Source of the DNA: Beijerinckiaceae bacterium
Lineage (GTDB): Bacteria > Pseudomonadota > Alphaproteobacteria > Rhizobiales > Beijerinckiaceae
Direction: 5' to 3'
DNA length: 64,000 bases
NCBI GenBank assembly: GCA_947370975.1
Contig: CANBNG010000009.1
Coordinates: 62,001-126,000, forward strand
Positions within the stretch are counted from its first letter, which is position 1; every line of letters starts with the position of its first letter. Positions 44,738 through 52,606 of the stretch are shown in pieces. Under the pieces are notes generated by a model, which was given only the letters and a program-made list of their open reading frames with translations, ran no database searches and was not told the origin of the DNA. Both the position numbers and the translations under genes were made by a program.

Positions 44738-46537
44738 TCAGCGCAGCCCGGCCGGGATTTTCTTCGGAGAATTCAAATCCCAGCTCTTGTCGCGCAGGGG
44801 ATCGAGCGCCGTGCCCTCTGAGGCATCAAAGATCTTGCGCGGGCCATTGGCGTGCTGCACCGGTTGCAGGGCGAGCGCGCTTTGCGGCAACTCATCGGTC
44901 GCGGGCAAAGCGCCTGCGCCGGAATCGAAGCGCGCCGCGCGCGCCTTCTGGTCAGCAAGCCTGTGCGGGCTGACGGGGTAGAGCGTCGGATCGACGCCTG
45001 GCTCATCGGCGTCCTCATCCCCATCGAGAACCGGACGGTCGGTCAAGCCGCGAATGGCCAGAGTGTCGATGCCCGACCCCATGCTGAAATCGGCAATGAC
45101 CTTGCCACGCTTGCCTGCTGCCGCGAGCTTTCTCGCCTCAGCCGCGCGCAACGCCAGAACAGTAGCCGGTGCGGGGCCAGAGGCTTGCGGACCCTTGAGG
45201 CCGAACCGCGCGGACAGGCTGATATCCGCCATGTGTGGGAGCGTCTCGACGAGCGCGTGCCCAGGCCCCGGCAGATCGAGCACACCGCGTTGGCCGCGCG
45301 GCGGCGCAACCTTGGGAGCTGGCACCGGCGGCGTACCGGAATCACCCGGCAATACGGTGGGCGCGCGATCGACATCGACCGGCGCATCCGCCTTTTCCTT
45401 TTCGATCTGGCGCCAGCGCGTGACATTGCGGCCGTGCTGGTCGAGCGTTTCGGCAAAGGCATGGCCGCCAGTTCCATCAGCGACGAAATACAGATCTTTC
45501 GTTGCAGCCGGATTGGCAACAGCCTCCAGCGCGGCGCGGCCGGGATTGGCAATCGGCCCGGGCGGCAGTCCCTCGATCACATAAGTATTATAGGGCGAGG
45601 CCTGCGTGATCTCGGCGCGTGTAATGCCACGCCCGAGCGTGCCCTTGCCGCCCACCAGTCCATAAACAATCGTCGGGTCCGATTGCAGCTTCATGCGCTT
45701 CGAGAGGCGATTGAAGAAAACACCGGCCACGCGCGGGCGCTCATCTGACTTGCCCGTCTCCTTCTCGACGATGGAGGCGAGCGTCACGAGCTCATGGGGC
45801 GTGCGCAAGGGCAGATCGGGCGAACGGCGCGCCCAGATCTGTTCGAGCAGCTTGCGCTGATCGTCCTGCATCTTGCGCAGAAGGTCTGAGCGCGACATGC
45901 CGCGCGGCACGCGATAGGTCTCGGGCAGAAGCATGCCCTCCTTGGGCATTTCGCGCAGGTCGCCGGCCAGAAAATCGGTCTCGCGCAGGCGGTGCACGAT
46001 CTGCTCGGAGGTCAGCCCCTCGGGAATGGTGATCGAATGCAGCACCTGCTTGCCGGAGACGAGCAGATCCATCACGTCGCGCAGGCTCGCCTCGCGCTTG
46101 AAAAGATATTCGCCGGCCTTGACGTTGCCGCGATTGCCTTCGAGCCAGAGCGTGATGTTAAGCAGCAGCGGCGCGTCGATAATGCCCTCCCGCTCGAGCT
46201 GCGCCAGAATGTCAGGCACATCGGTGCGCGGCGCGATGAAGAGGATCTTGTCTTCCGTCAGAGGCCCGGAGCTGCGCAGTTTTTGTTGTGCAAAACCAAC
46301 CCCGACCGCCGCGCCAATGGCGGCGATGAGCAGCAGGGACAGAAAACCGCTGAGTGCCGACAATGTGCCCCCGCGACGCTTCTTCTTGCGTGCAGGCGGC
46401 GGCTCGGGCGGCGGCGCAACAGGATGCAGGGCTTCGCTCGGCGAACGCAGGGAGCGCTGGCTGAAAAGGCGCGCGCCCTTCTCAGGGGCTGGCGTCTCCT
46501 TCGGGTCGTCCGTCGGCTCGGCCATAGGCTCAACCAC
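44738..46537 (-). CDS. mltG: Endolytic murein transglycosylase MltG with long C-terminal extension
   Basis: The 599-residue protein has a Pro/Glu-rich cytoplasmic start, one membrane segment (about residues 57-78) and a YceG domain with the catalytic Glu in Leu-Ala-Ser-Ile-Val-Glu-Lys-Glu-Thr. MltG cuts new glycan strands and sets their length. The YceG domain ends near residue 380; about 220 low-complexity Ala/Pro/Asp-rich residues follow, which E. coli MltG (340 residues) lacks. The start is uncertain between GTG 46537 and ATG 46525. A perfect CtrA box lies 38 bases upstream of the GTG. Confidence 0.93.
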   Translation of the reverse strand: MVEPMAEPTDDPKETPAPEKGARLFSQRSLRSPSEALHPVAPPPEPPPARKKKRRGGTLSALSGFLSLLLIAAIGAAVGVGFAQQKLRSSGPLTEDKILFIAPRTDVPDILAQLEREGIIDAPLLLNITLWLEGNRGNVKAGEYLFKREASLRDVMDLLVSGKQVLHSITIPEGLTSEQIVHRLRETDFLAGDLREMPKEGMLLPETYRVPRGMSRSDLLRKMQDDQRKLLEQIWARRSPDLPLRTPHELVTLASIVEKETGKSDERPRVAGVFFNRLSKRMKLQSDPTIVYGLVGGKGTLGRGITRAEITQASPYNTYVIEGLPPGPIANPGRAALEAVANPAATKDLYFVADGTGGHAFAETLDQHGRNVTRWRQIEKEKADAPVDVDRAPTVLPGDSGTPPVPAPKVAPPRGQRGVLDLPGPGHALVETLPHMADISLSARFGLKGPQASGPAPATVLALRAAEARKLAAAGKRGKVIADFSMGSGIDTLAIRGLTDRPVLDGDEDADEPGVDPTLYPVSPHRLADQKARAARFDSGAGALPATDELPQSALALQPVQHANGPRKIFDASEGTALDPLRDKSWDLNSPKKIPAGLR

Positions 46538-46574
46538 CCCTTTCGGGCATGACTCACAATTGGATAAGGTAAGG

Positions 46575-46589
46575 TTAACCTAACCTTAA
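46575..46589. promoter_or_regulatory. CtrA binding site upstream of mltG
   Basis: TTAACCTAACCTTAA is an exact TTAA-N7-TTAA site, the consensus of the cell-cycle regulator CtrA of alphaproteobacteria. It lies in the 102-base gap between fabF and mltG, 38 bases before the mltG start. A GANTC site (GACTC, 46551-46555), target of the CcrM methylase, lies between. It overlaps an AAGGTTA-ACC-TAACCTT palindrome (46571-46587). Confidence 0.7.
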
Positions 46590-46639
46590 TTATGGCGAAA
46601 CATGGGAGTAACGCCGACCCACAGCCGATCGCTGCGAAA

Positions 46640-47902
46640 TCAGGCCGTGCGTCGGAAAATCAACGACGCATTGGTGCCGCCAAAGCCGAAGGAATTGGAC
46701 AGAACGGTGTCGATCTTGCGCTTGCGCGCAACATGGGGCACCAGGTCGATCAGTGTTTCCACACTCGGATTGTCGAGATTGAGCGTGCCCGGCGCGATCT
46801 GGTCACGCATGGCAAGGATCGAGAACACGGCTTCGACCGCGCCCGCAGCGCCCAGCAAATGGCCGATCGAGGATTTGGTCGAGGACATCGACAGGCCAGC
46901 CGCCGCATCGCCCACCAGCCGCTGCACCGCACCAAGCTCGATCTCGTCGCCAAGCGGCGTCGAGGTGCCATGTGCATTGATGTAGTCGAGATCGGAAGCC
47001 GAAATGCCGGCCCGCTTCATCGCGGCCTTCATGCAGCGGAACGCGCCGTCGCCATCTTCGGTAGGTGCGGTGATGTGATAGGCGTCGCCCGACATGCCGT
47101 AGCCAATCAGCTCGCCATAGATATGGGCGCCGCGCGCCTTGGCGTGCTCATATTCCTCGAGCACGACGCAGCCTGCGCCCTCGCCCATGACAAACCCGTC
47201 GCGGGCCTTGTCATAGGGGCGCGAGGCAGCCTTGGGATTGTCGTTGAAGCCGGTCGAGAGCGCGCGGCACGCCGAGAAGCCTGCCAACGACAAACGGTTC
47301 ACCGCCGATTCAGCGCCGCCAGCGACCATCACGTCAGCATCGCCCAGCGCGATCAGACGCCCGGCATCGCCAATGGCGTGCGCGCCCGTCGAACAGGCCG
47401 TCACGACGGCATGATTGGGGCCTTTGAGGCCGTGCTGGATCGAGACATAGCCGGAGGCCAGATTGATCAGGCGGCCAGGAATGAAGAAGGGCGAGATGCG
47501 ACGCGGGCCCTTTTCCTTCAGCGTGATCGAGGCCTCGTAAATTCCGCCGAGACCGCCGATGCCGGAGCCGATGAGCACGCCGGTCGAGGTCTGGTCTTCA
47601 TAGGATTTGGGCGCCCAGCCGGCATCGGCCAGCGCCTGGGTGGCGGCAGCCACAGCATAGACGATGAAATCATCGACCTTGCGCTGTTCCTTGGGCTCCA
47701 TCCATTGATCGGCATTGAAGGTGCCATCGGAGCCATCCCCACGCGGGATCTGGCAAGCAATCTGGCAGGCGATATCGGAGACGTCGAAATTCTCGACGCG
47801 GCCTGCGCCGTTGCGTCCCTCGATCAGCCGCGTCCACACAGTCTCGACGCCGCAACCGAGCGGCGTGACAAGCCCGAGGCCGGTGACAACCACCCTTCTC
47901 AT
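46640..47902 (-). CDS. fabF: 3-oxoacyl-ACP synthase II (FabF)
   Basis: The 420-residue condensing enzyme elongates fatty acids. The catalytic triad is seen: Cys in Thr-Ala-Cys-Ser-Thr-Gly-Ala-His, His in Asn-Ala-His-Gly-Thr-Ser-Thr-Pro, and His in Ser-Ser-Ile-Gly-His-Leu-Leu-Gly. The start Met-Arg-Arg-Val-Val-Val-Thr-Gly is typical. It is downstream of acpP by 146 bases and upstream of mltG. Confidence 0.96.
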   Translation of the reverse strand: MRRVVVTGLGLVTPLGCGVETVWTRLIEGRNGAGRVENFDVSDIACQIACQIPRGDGSDGTFNADQWMEPKEQRKVDDFIVYAVAAATQALADAGWAPKSYEDQTSTGVLIGSGIGGLGGIYEASITLKEKGPRRISPFFIPGRLINLASGYVSIQHGLKGPNHAVVTACSTGAHAIGDAGRLIALGDADVMVAGGAESAVNRLSLAGFSACRALSTGFNDNPKAASRPYDKARDGFVMGEGAGCVVLEEYEHAKARGAHIYGELIGYGMSGDAYHITAPTEDGDGAFRCMKAAMKRAGISASDLDYINAHGTSTPLGDEIELGAVQRLVGDAAAGLSMSSTKSSIGHLLGAAGAVEAVFSILAMRDQIAPGTLNLDNPSVETLIDLVPHVARKRKIDTVLSNSFGFGGTNASLIFRRTA

Positions 47903-48048
47903 ATCGCTTTTCCTAATTGCCGCAGAAGGGCGCGGGGAGAAATCCACCCGCGCCGGAATGATGAAGCACTACGCAGGTGCAGTGCGCGGACGAGAACCGG
48001 CGGCACCGGTCCTCCCGCAGGAGCCCGATCAAGCCGGGCTCGCAGTCC

Positions 48049-48288
48049 TCAGGCCGTTGTGGCCTTTTCAAGGAACTTCACGGCGTCGCCGACCGTGACA
48101 ATCGTCTCGGCCGCGTCGTCGGGGATTTCCACGCCGAATTCTTCCTCGAAGGCCATCACCAGCTCGACTGTGTCGAGCGAGTCGGCGCCGAGATCATCGA
48201 TGAAATTGGCATTATCAACGACCTTCTCGGCATCAACGCCGAGGTGTTCCACCACGATCTTCTTCACGCGCTCGGCGACATCGCTCAT
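48049..48288 (-). CDS. acpP: Acyl carrier protein
   Basis: The 79-residue acidic carrier holds growing fatty acids on a phosphopantetheine arm attached to Ser in Leu-Gly-Ala-Asp-Ser-Leu-Asp-Thr-Val-Glu. Its place between fabG and fabF is conserved across proteobacteria. It has 268 bases of upstream non-coding sequence, enough for its own promoter. Confidence 0.97.
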   Translation of the reverse strand: MSDVAERVKKIVVEHLGVDAEKVVDNANFIDDLGADSLDTVELVMAFEEEFGVEIPDDAAETIVTVGDAVKFLEKATTA

Positions 48289-48556
48289 AGTAACGTCCTC
48301 ATTTTTGAAGCTTTTGCAGAATTTGGCCGGGAACCCGAACCGCCGCGCGCACCTTTAAGGGGTGGCGTGAAGAGGGTCGCCGACCCCGCCCCGCAGGATC
48401 TCTCTTGGAATGCCCGAGCCTTGATCGGCCACCCGAATCGGATAGAGCCGCACTGACTTCGTGCATCGTCCGAGGGCTGGAGTAACATATTCAATTAACG
48501 ATGGCGAGACCCTGAGGAAGCGCCCCGCCCAATGACGGGACTTTTCCCCAAGCGCC

Positions 48557-49294
48557 TCAAATCATTGCCATTCCACCGTTAACGTGGAGGGTGGCGCCGG
48601 TCACGTAGCCGGCCTCGCGGCTCGCCAGATAAACCGCGGCCGCCGCAATATCGCCGCCAGCACCCAGCCGACCTGCGGGAATGGTTCCCAGAATCGCTTC
48701 TTTTTGCTTCTCGTTAAGGGCATCCGTCATCGGGCTCTCGATGAATCCAGGCGCGATGCAATTCACAGTAATATTACGGCTGGCAACCTCGGCCGCGAGC
48801 GATTTCGACATGCCGATCATGCCTGCCTTGGAGGCTGCATAATTGCCCTGTCCCGGATTGCCCGTGACCCCGACGATCGAGGTGATGCTGATGATGCGGC
48901 CAAAGCGGCGCTTCATCATGCCCCGAAGCACCGCGCGCGAGAGGCGGAAAGCCGAGGTCAGGTTGACGTTGATCACCTGCTCCCAATCGTCGTCCTTCAT
49001 GCGCATGAACAGGCCATCGCGCGTGATGCCGGCATTGTTCACCAGAATGTCGATCTGACCCATCGCGGCTTCGGCTGCGGGCACCAGAGCCTCGACGGCC
49101 TCTTTGGAGCCAAGATCGCAGGGAAGGATATGAACGCGCTCGCCGAGCTCAGCCGCCAACGCTTCCAGAGCAGAGGCGCGCGTGCCGGAAATGCCGACAA
49201 CCGCGCCCTGAGCATGAAGCGCGCGGGCGATCTGGCCGCCAAGGCCGCCGGTCGCGCCTGTGACGAGCGCTGTCAGACCATTGAGTTCGAACAT
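48557..49294 (-). CDS. fabG: 3-oxoacyl-ACP reductase (FabG)
   Basis: The 245-residue short-chain dehydrogenase reduces 3-oxoacyl-ACP with NADPH. The cofactor motif is Thr-Gly-Ala-Thr-Gly-Gly-Leu-Gly, with Asn-Asn-Ala-Gly-Ile-Thr and the catalytic Ser/Tyr/Lys in Ile-Thr-Ser-Ile and Tyr-Ala-Ala-Ser-Lys. It follows fabD by 30 bases. Confidence 0.96.
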   Translation of the reverse strand: MFELNGLTALVTGATGGLGGQIARALHAQGAVVGISGTRASALEALAAELGERVHILPCDLGSKEAVEALVPAAEAAMGQIDILVNNAGITRDGLFMRMKDDDWEQVINVNLTSAFRLSRAVLRGMMKRRFGRIISITSIVGVTGNPGQGNYAASKAGMIGMSKSLAAEVASRNITVNCIAPGFIESPMTDALNEKQKEAILGTIPAGRLGAGGDIAAAAVYLASREAGYVTGATLHVNGGMAMI

Positions 49295-49324
49295 GTGTCT
49301 CTCCTTTGGAGCGCGCGCGGCGCG

Positions 49325-50272
49325 TCAGGATTTCGGGCGAGCGGCGAAAGCCGCGATGTCGGCAGGGGTGTTGACGGCTGTGCCCGTCGCCGTATCCGCA
49401 ATGCGTTTCACAAGTCCGGACAAGACCTTGCCAGTGCCAAGCTCATAAAATGAATCAACGCCTTCATGCGCCATGTAAGCAATGCTCTCGGCCCAGCGCA
49501 CCGTGCCCGTGACCTGCTCGACGAGGCGGCGGCGGATCTCTTCCGGGTCGGTCAGCGGGGCAGCCAGCACATTGGCGACGAGCGGCACGCAGGGTGCTTG
49601 CATGGCTACACTTGCCAGCGCCTGCGCCATCACCTCGGCGGCGGGTTTCATCAGGGCGCAATGGAAAGGCGCAGACACCGGCAGCGCGATGGCCCGCTTG
49701 ATGCCGCGCGCCTTGGAGATCTCCATGGCGCGTTCGACGGCCCCCTTGTGGCCCGACACGACGACCTGACCGCCACCATTGTCATTGGCAACCTGGCAGA
49801 CCTGCCCCTGTGCGGCTTCCGCCGCTATGGCAATGCCGGTGGCCAGATCGGCGCCCAGCAGCGCGGCCATGGCGCCCTCGCCGACCGGAACCGCCTTCTG
49901 CATGGCATCGCCTCGGATGCGCAGGAGACGCGCCGTATCGCCGAGCGAAAAGGTGCCCGCAGCCGCCAGCGCTGAATATTCGCCGAGCGAATGGCCGGCG
50001 ATGAAGCGCGCCTGTGTGGCAAGATCGAGCCCGGCTTCTGCCTGGAGCACGCGGGTGACGGCAAGGCTGACGGCCATCAGGGCGGGCTGCGCATTGGCCG
50101 TGAGCGTCAGATCAGCCTCCGGCCCCTCAAACATGAGGCCCGACAGGTTTTGACCCAAAGCCGAGTCGACCTCGGCGAAGACATCGCGCGCCTGGGGGAA
50201 AGTCTCGGCGAGCGCCTTGCCCATGCCAACGGACTGGGAACCCTGTCCGGGAAAGATGAAAGCAAGTGACAT
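49325..50272 (-). CDS. fabD: Malonyl-CoA:ACP transacylase (FabD)
   Basis: The 315-residue enzyme loads malonyl groups on ACP. It shows Phe-Pro-Gly-Gln-Gly-Ser-Gln near the N-terminus, the catalytic Ser in Gly-His-Ser-Leu-Gly-Glu, and the His in Pro-Phe-His-Cys-Ala-Leu-Met. The ATG at 50272 matches the family; the reading from 50317 adds an unlikely basic stretch. It opens the fabD-fabG-acpP-fabF run. Confidence 0.96.
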   Translation of the reverse strand: MSLAFIFPGQGSQSVGMGKALAETFPQARDVFAEVDSALGQNLSGLMFEGPEADLTLTANAQPALMAVSLAVTRVLQAEAGLDLATQARFIAGHSLGEYSALAAAGTFSLGDTARLLRIRGDAMQKAVPVGEGAMAALLGADLATGIAIAAEAAQGQVCQVANDNGGGQVVVSGHKGAVERAMEISKARGIKRAIALPVSAPFHCALMKPAAEVMAQALASVAMQAPCVPLVANVLAAPLTDPEEIRRRLVEQVTGTVRWAESIAYMAHEGVDSFYELGTGKVLSGLVKRIADTATGTAVNTPADIAAFAARPKS

Positions 50273-50433
50273 GGGCTGCGCCTTTCTAGATGTGACCCTC
50301 GACTTGGCGAGTGGCACGGGGCTTTCCCGGGAGTCAAGTCACACGCCCCTCGCGCGGTGTGCTTTGGGCTTGCAAGTGCCCTGCCCCGACACGAGACTGC
50401 CGACCAGATCCCGAATCGCAGGCGCGTAGAACA

Positions 50434-50847
50434 ATGGCCATTCCCGGAAAGTCATGCGGCTCGTGCACCATGTGCTGTCAGGTTCTCGAAATCGAGCATT
50501 TCGACAAGAGCGCGGGCGTCTTGTGCAAGCATTGCGTGCTTGGCGGGGGCTGCAAGATCTACAAGAAACGCCCGGAGGTCTGCCAGGATTATGAATGCGA
50601 CTGGATGATGGAGCGCGCGCTGCCCTCAACGCTGCGCCCCGACAAGGTCGGCACGATCCTGATGGAAGACGCCGATTCCGACGAATATCAAGCCGTCTGC
50701 GACCCTTCCAAGCCAATGGCCTGGCGCCATCCGCTGGTCTTCAAGCACCTGCTCGCCAAGGCCAAGGAAGGCCGGACGGTCGTCGCCAAGGCGGGGCTGA
50801 AGGCCTGGCGAATCTATGAGTCGGGCGAGGTTGCGCCCTGGGCGTGA
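50434..50847 (+). CDS. YkgJ-like cysteine-cluster protein
   Basis: The 137-residue protein begins with a dense Cys pattern: Cys-Gly-Ser-Cys-Thr-Met-Cys-Cys, then Cys-Lys-His-Cys and Gly-Gly-Gly-Cys-Lys-Ile-Tyr. Arg-Pro-Glu-Val-Cys and Tyr-Glu-Cys-Asp-Trp follow. These Cys residues resemble the YkgJ/UPF0153 family, thought to bind zinc or an Fe-S cluster. No catalytic role is known. It is divergent from fabD and converges on the HigA-like gene with one base between. Confidence 0.85.
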   Translation: MAIPGKSCGSCTMCCQVLEIEHFDKSAGVLCKHCVLGGGCKIYKKRPEVCQDYECDWMMERALPSTLRPDKVGTILMEDADSDEYQAVCDPSKPMAWRHPLVFKHLLAKAKEGRTVVAKAGLKAWRIYESGEVAPWA

Positions 50848-50848
50848 G

Positions 50849-51160
50849 CTATTCAGCGGCCGCGCGGATGCTCTCTGCGCCCGCGTGCTGGCGTACGAGA
50901 TCGGGATGTGTCGCAATCAAGCGCAAGAGGATCTCGGCTGATTTTTCCGGATGACGCTTCCCCTGCTCCCAATGGCGCACGGCAGAGACCGAAAAACCGA
51001 AATCGCGCGCAAAGGTTTTTTGCGTAAGCCCAAGGTGCGTGCGCAAGCCGCGCACGTCGATGCGCTCAACCTTCACCTGATAGACTCGCGCGCCCTCCAG
51101 CTCGCCCTTGGTGAACGCCAATGCCTCCTTGAGACCGCGCAAAATCTTGTTCTCAGACAT
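50849..51160 (-). CDS. HigA/NadS-type HTH antitoxin
   Basis: The 103-residue DNA-binding protein has a short N-terminal toxin-binding part (Leu-Lys-Glu-Ala-Leu-Ala) and a C-terminal Xre-type helix-turn-helix with Leu-Thr-Gln-Lys-Thr-Phe-Ala and Val-Ser-Ala-Val-Arg-His-Trp-Glu-Gln-Gly. AGGTGG five bases before the ATG at 51160 decides the start; an ATG at 51181 overlapping the toxin gene is the alternative. It probably neutralises the toxin encoded just upstream and represses their promoter. Confidence 0.9.
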   Translation of the reverse strand: MSENKILRGLKEALAFTKGELEGARVYQVKVERIDVRGLRTHLGLTQKTFARDFGFSVSAVRHWEQGKRHPEKSAEILLRLIATHPDLVRQHAGAESIRAAAE

Positions 51161-51170
51161 GTCAGCCACC

Positions 51171-51521
51171 TTATTTGCCATTTGTCGCAAGCGCCTCCGC
51201 GATCTCGACGAGCTCCCGCTTCTTGTCGGGAGTCATGTCCTCGCGCTCGGATTTGGCGTAAGCCGCCATCAGAAAGATGGTCTCATCCGCCATGCGATAA
51301 AAATAGATCACCCGCGCACCGCCTCGCTTCCCCTTCTGTCGCGCCGTCCATCTCACTTTGCGAAGCCCCTTCCCGCCCGGGATGAGATCGCCGCATTGCG
51401 GTTGCTTGGCGAGATAAACGCCGAGCGCCATACATTCCGCCTCGCTCAGAACTCCCGCCACATCGCGCACAAACCCTGGCAATTCGATGATTGTCGGCCA
51501 AATGGTCCGGACAAAAGACAT
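51171..51521 (-). CDS. RelE/HigB-family mRNA interferase toxin
   Basis: The 116-residue basic protein fits the RelE/HigB fold. Gly-Leu-Arg-Lys-Val-Arg-Trp is followed by Lys-Arg-Gly-Gly-Ala-Arg-Val-Ile-Tyr-Phe-Tyr and Ala-Tyr-Ala-Lys-Ser-Glu-Arg. Such toxins cut mRNA on the ribosome. The toxin gene comes first, as in higBA. Its upstream region is AT-rich and carries a 15-bp palindrome, unlike the GC-rich neighbours, which fits a small mobile module. Confidence 0.9.
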   Translation of the reverse strand: MSFVRTIWPTIIELPGFVRDVAGVLSEAECMALGVYLAKQPQCGDLIPGGKGLRKVRWTARQKGKRGGARVIYFYRMADETIFLMAAYAKSEREDMTPDKKRELVEIAEALATNGK

Positions 51522-51560
51522 TCAATTGTCTCAAAATGAATTTCAAATATGACACATAAA

Positions 51561-51575
51561 TACGCCAATGGCGTA
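51561..51575. promoter_or_regulatory. 15-bp palindrome between the toxin gene and rpsF
   Basis: TACGCC-AAT-GGCGTA is a perfect inverted repeat 40 bases upstream of the toxin start. It is a candidate operator for the HigA-like antitoxin, but it could also belong to the rpsF promoter region. Confidence 0.4.
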
Positions 51576-51741
51576 CTCTGCGCAAGCCCGGACCTCCTCC
51601 CTTGCATCCCCGGCGCATTCCTCTATAAGCACGGACTTCGCATGCCCCGGCCGGGGGCTGAACGGAAGGCTGTGCTCCTGGAGCTCAGCTGGGGCCAATC
51701 CCCGACTTCCCGTGTTCCCGCCTTCGATTTTTTCGTTTCCG

Positions 51742-51762
51742 TCGAGCCTTTCTCCGGCTCGA
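51742..51762 (+). promoter_or_regulatory. Possible S6:S18 autoregulatory leader hairpin
   Basis: TCGAGCC and GGCTCGA pair around TTTCTCC in the rpsF leader, 45-65 bases before the ATG. In many bacteria the S6:S18 complex binds a leader hairpin with a conserved CCG near the loop; here CCG occurs at the loop-stem junction. The match is suggestive only. Confidence 0.35.
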
Positions 51763-51806
51763 AGGGCTCCGCGCCGGGCAGCGTGAAACAGAGAAAGGCA
51801 AGCCAA

Positions 51807-52268
51807 ATGGCTCTTTACGAGCATATCTATCTTGCCCGTCAGGACGTGACCGCCCAGCAGGTGGAAACGATGACGGAGCAGTTCAAGGCCATCATCGAGG
51901 CCCATGGCGGTTCGGTCGCCAAGGTCGAGTATTGGGGCGTGAAGTCCCTTGCTTATCGCATCAAGAAGAACCGCAAGGCTCACTTCTCGCTGCTCAACAT
52001 CAACGCTCCCTCCGCCGCCGTGGTGGAAATGGAACGCCAGATGTCGATCAACGAAGACGTCCTGCGCGTCCTCACGATCCGCGTCGAAGAGCATGAGGAA
52101 GTGCCCTCTGCCATGATGCGCAAGCGCGAAGACGGTGACCGCGACGAGCGTGGCGGCGATCGTGGCGAACGCCGCGGTGGTGGCGGCCGTTTCGGCGGCG
52201 GTGATCGCCCCGACCGTGCCCCGCGTCGTCCTCGCGAAGATTTCGCCAATGAAGGAGGCCAGTTCTAA
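51807..52268 (+). CDS. rpsF: Ribosomal protein S6
   Basis: The 153-residue small-subunit protein has the S6 fold in its first 95 residues (Met-Ala-Leu-Tyr-Glu-His, Trp-Gly-Val-Lys-Ser-Leu-Ala-Tyr). A charged, Gly/Arg/Asp-rich disordered tail of about 55 residues follows, as is common in Rhizobiales. AAAGG precedes the ATG at 51807. The stop overlaps the rpsR start (TAATG). Confidence 0.97.
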   Translation: MALYEHIYLARQDVTAQQVETMTEQFKAIIEAHGGSVAKVEYWGVKSLAYRIKKNRKAHFSLLNINAPSAAVVEMERQMSINEDVLRVLTIRVEEHEEVPSAMMRKREDGDRDERGGDRGERRGGGGRFGGGDRPDRAPRRPREDFANEGGQF

Positions 52269-52504
52269 TGGCTACCGCACCCCGTCGTCCCTTCTTCCGT
52301 CGCCGCAAGACCTGCCCCTTCACGGGCCCGAATGCGCCGAAGATCGACTACAAGGACACGCGTCTTCTTTCGCGCTACATCTCCGAGCGCGGCAAGATCG
52401 TTCCCTCGCGCATCACGGCCGTCTCGGCCAAGAAGCAGCGCGAGCTTGCTCAGGCGATCAAGCGTGCGCGCTTCCTCGGCCTGCTGCCCTACGTCATCAA
52501 GTAG
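52268..52504 (+). CDS. rpsR: Ribosomal protein S18
   Basis: The 78-residue basic protein binds S6 in the platform of the small subunit. It shows Arg-Arg-Lys-Thr-Cys-Pro-Phe, Ile-Asp-Tyr-Lys-Asp and Ile-Thr-Ala-Val-Ser-Ala-Lys-Lys-Gln-Arg, all typical. It overlaps rpsF by one base. Confidence 0.97.
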   Translation: MATAPRRPFFRRRKTCPFTGPNAPKIDYKDTRLLSRYISERGKIVPSRITAVSAKKQRELAQAIKRARFLGLLPYVIK

Positions 52505-52511
52505 CAAAATC

Positions 52512-52537
52512 ACCTCTCCCCGTTCGCGGGGAGAGGT
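52512..52537 (+). terminator. Perfect hairpin after rpsR
   Basis: ACCTCTCCCCG and CGGGGAGAGGT form an 11-bp stem with a TTCG loop, eight bases after the rpsR stop. Only a short CTTC follows, so it may attenuate transcription or stabilise the ribosomal mRNA rather than end it fully. It resembles the CTCTCCC half of the dispersed repeats. Confidence 0.7.
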
Positions 52538-52606
52538 CTTCATTGGCTGGACGTGACGGCGCTGTGCCGATCCGCCCTAACCGCTCGAAGGCGGGACAGC
52601 ACGCAC

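Noticed and set aside
47749..47775. Repeated Ala-Cys-Gln-Ile in FabF as a duplication
   Set aside because: The repeat is short and the alignment with alphaproteobacterial FabF seems normal in length; no functional site is touched.
48021..48041. GAGCCCG/CGGGCTC hairpin downstream of acpP as a terminator
   Set aside because: No T-run follows on the minus strand and fabF lies just downstream; it may be only a weak attenuator.
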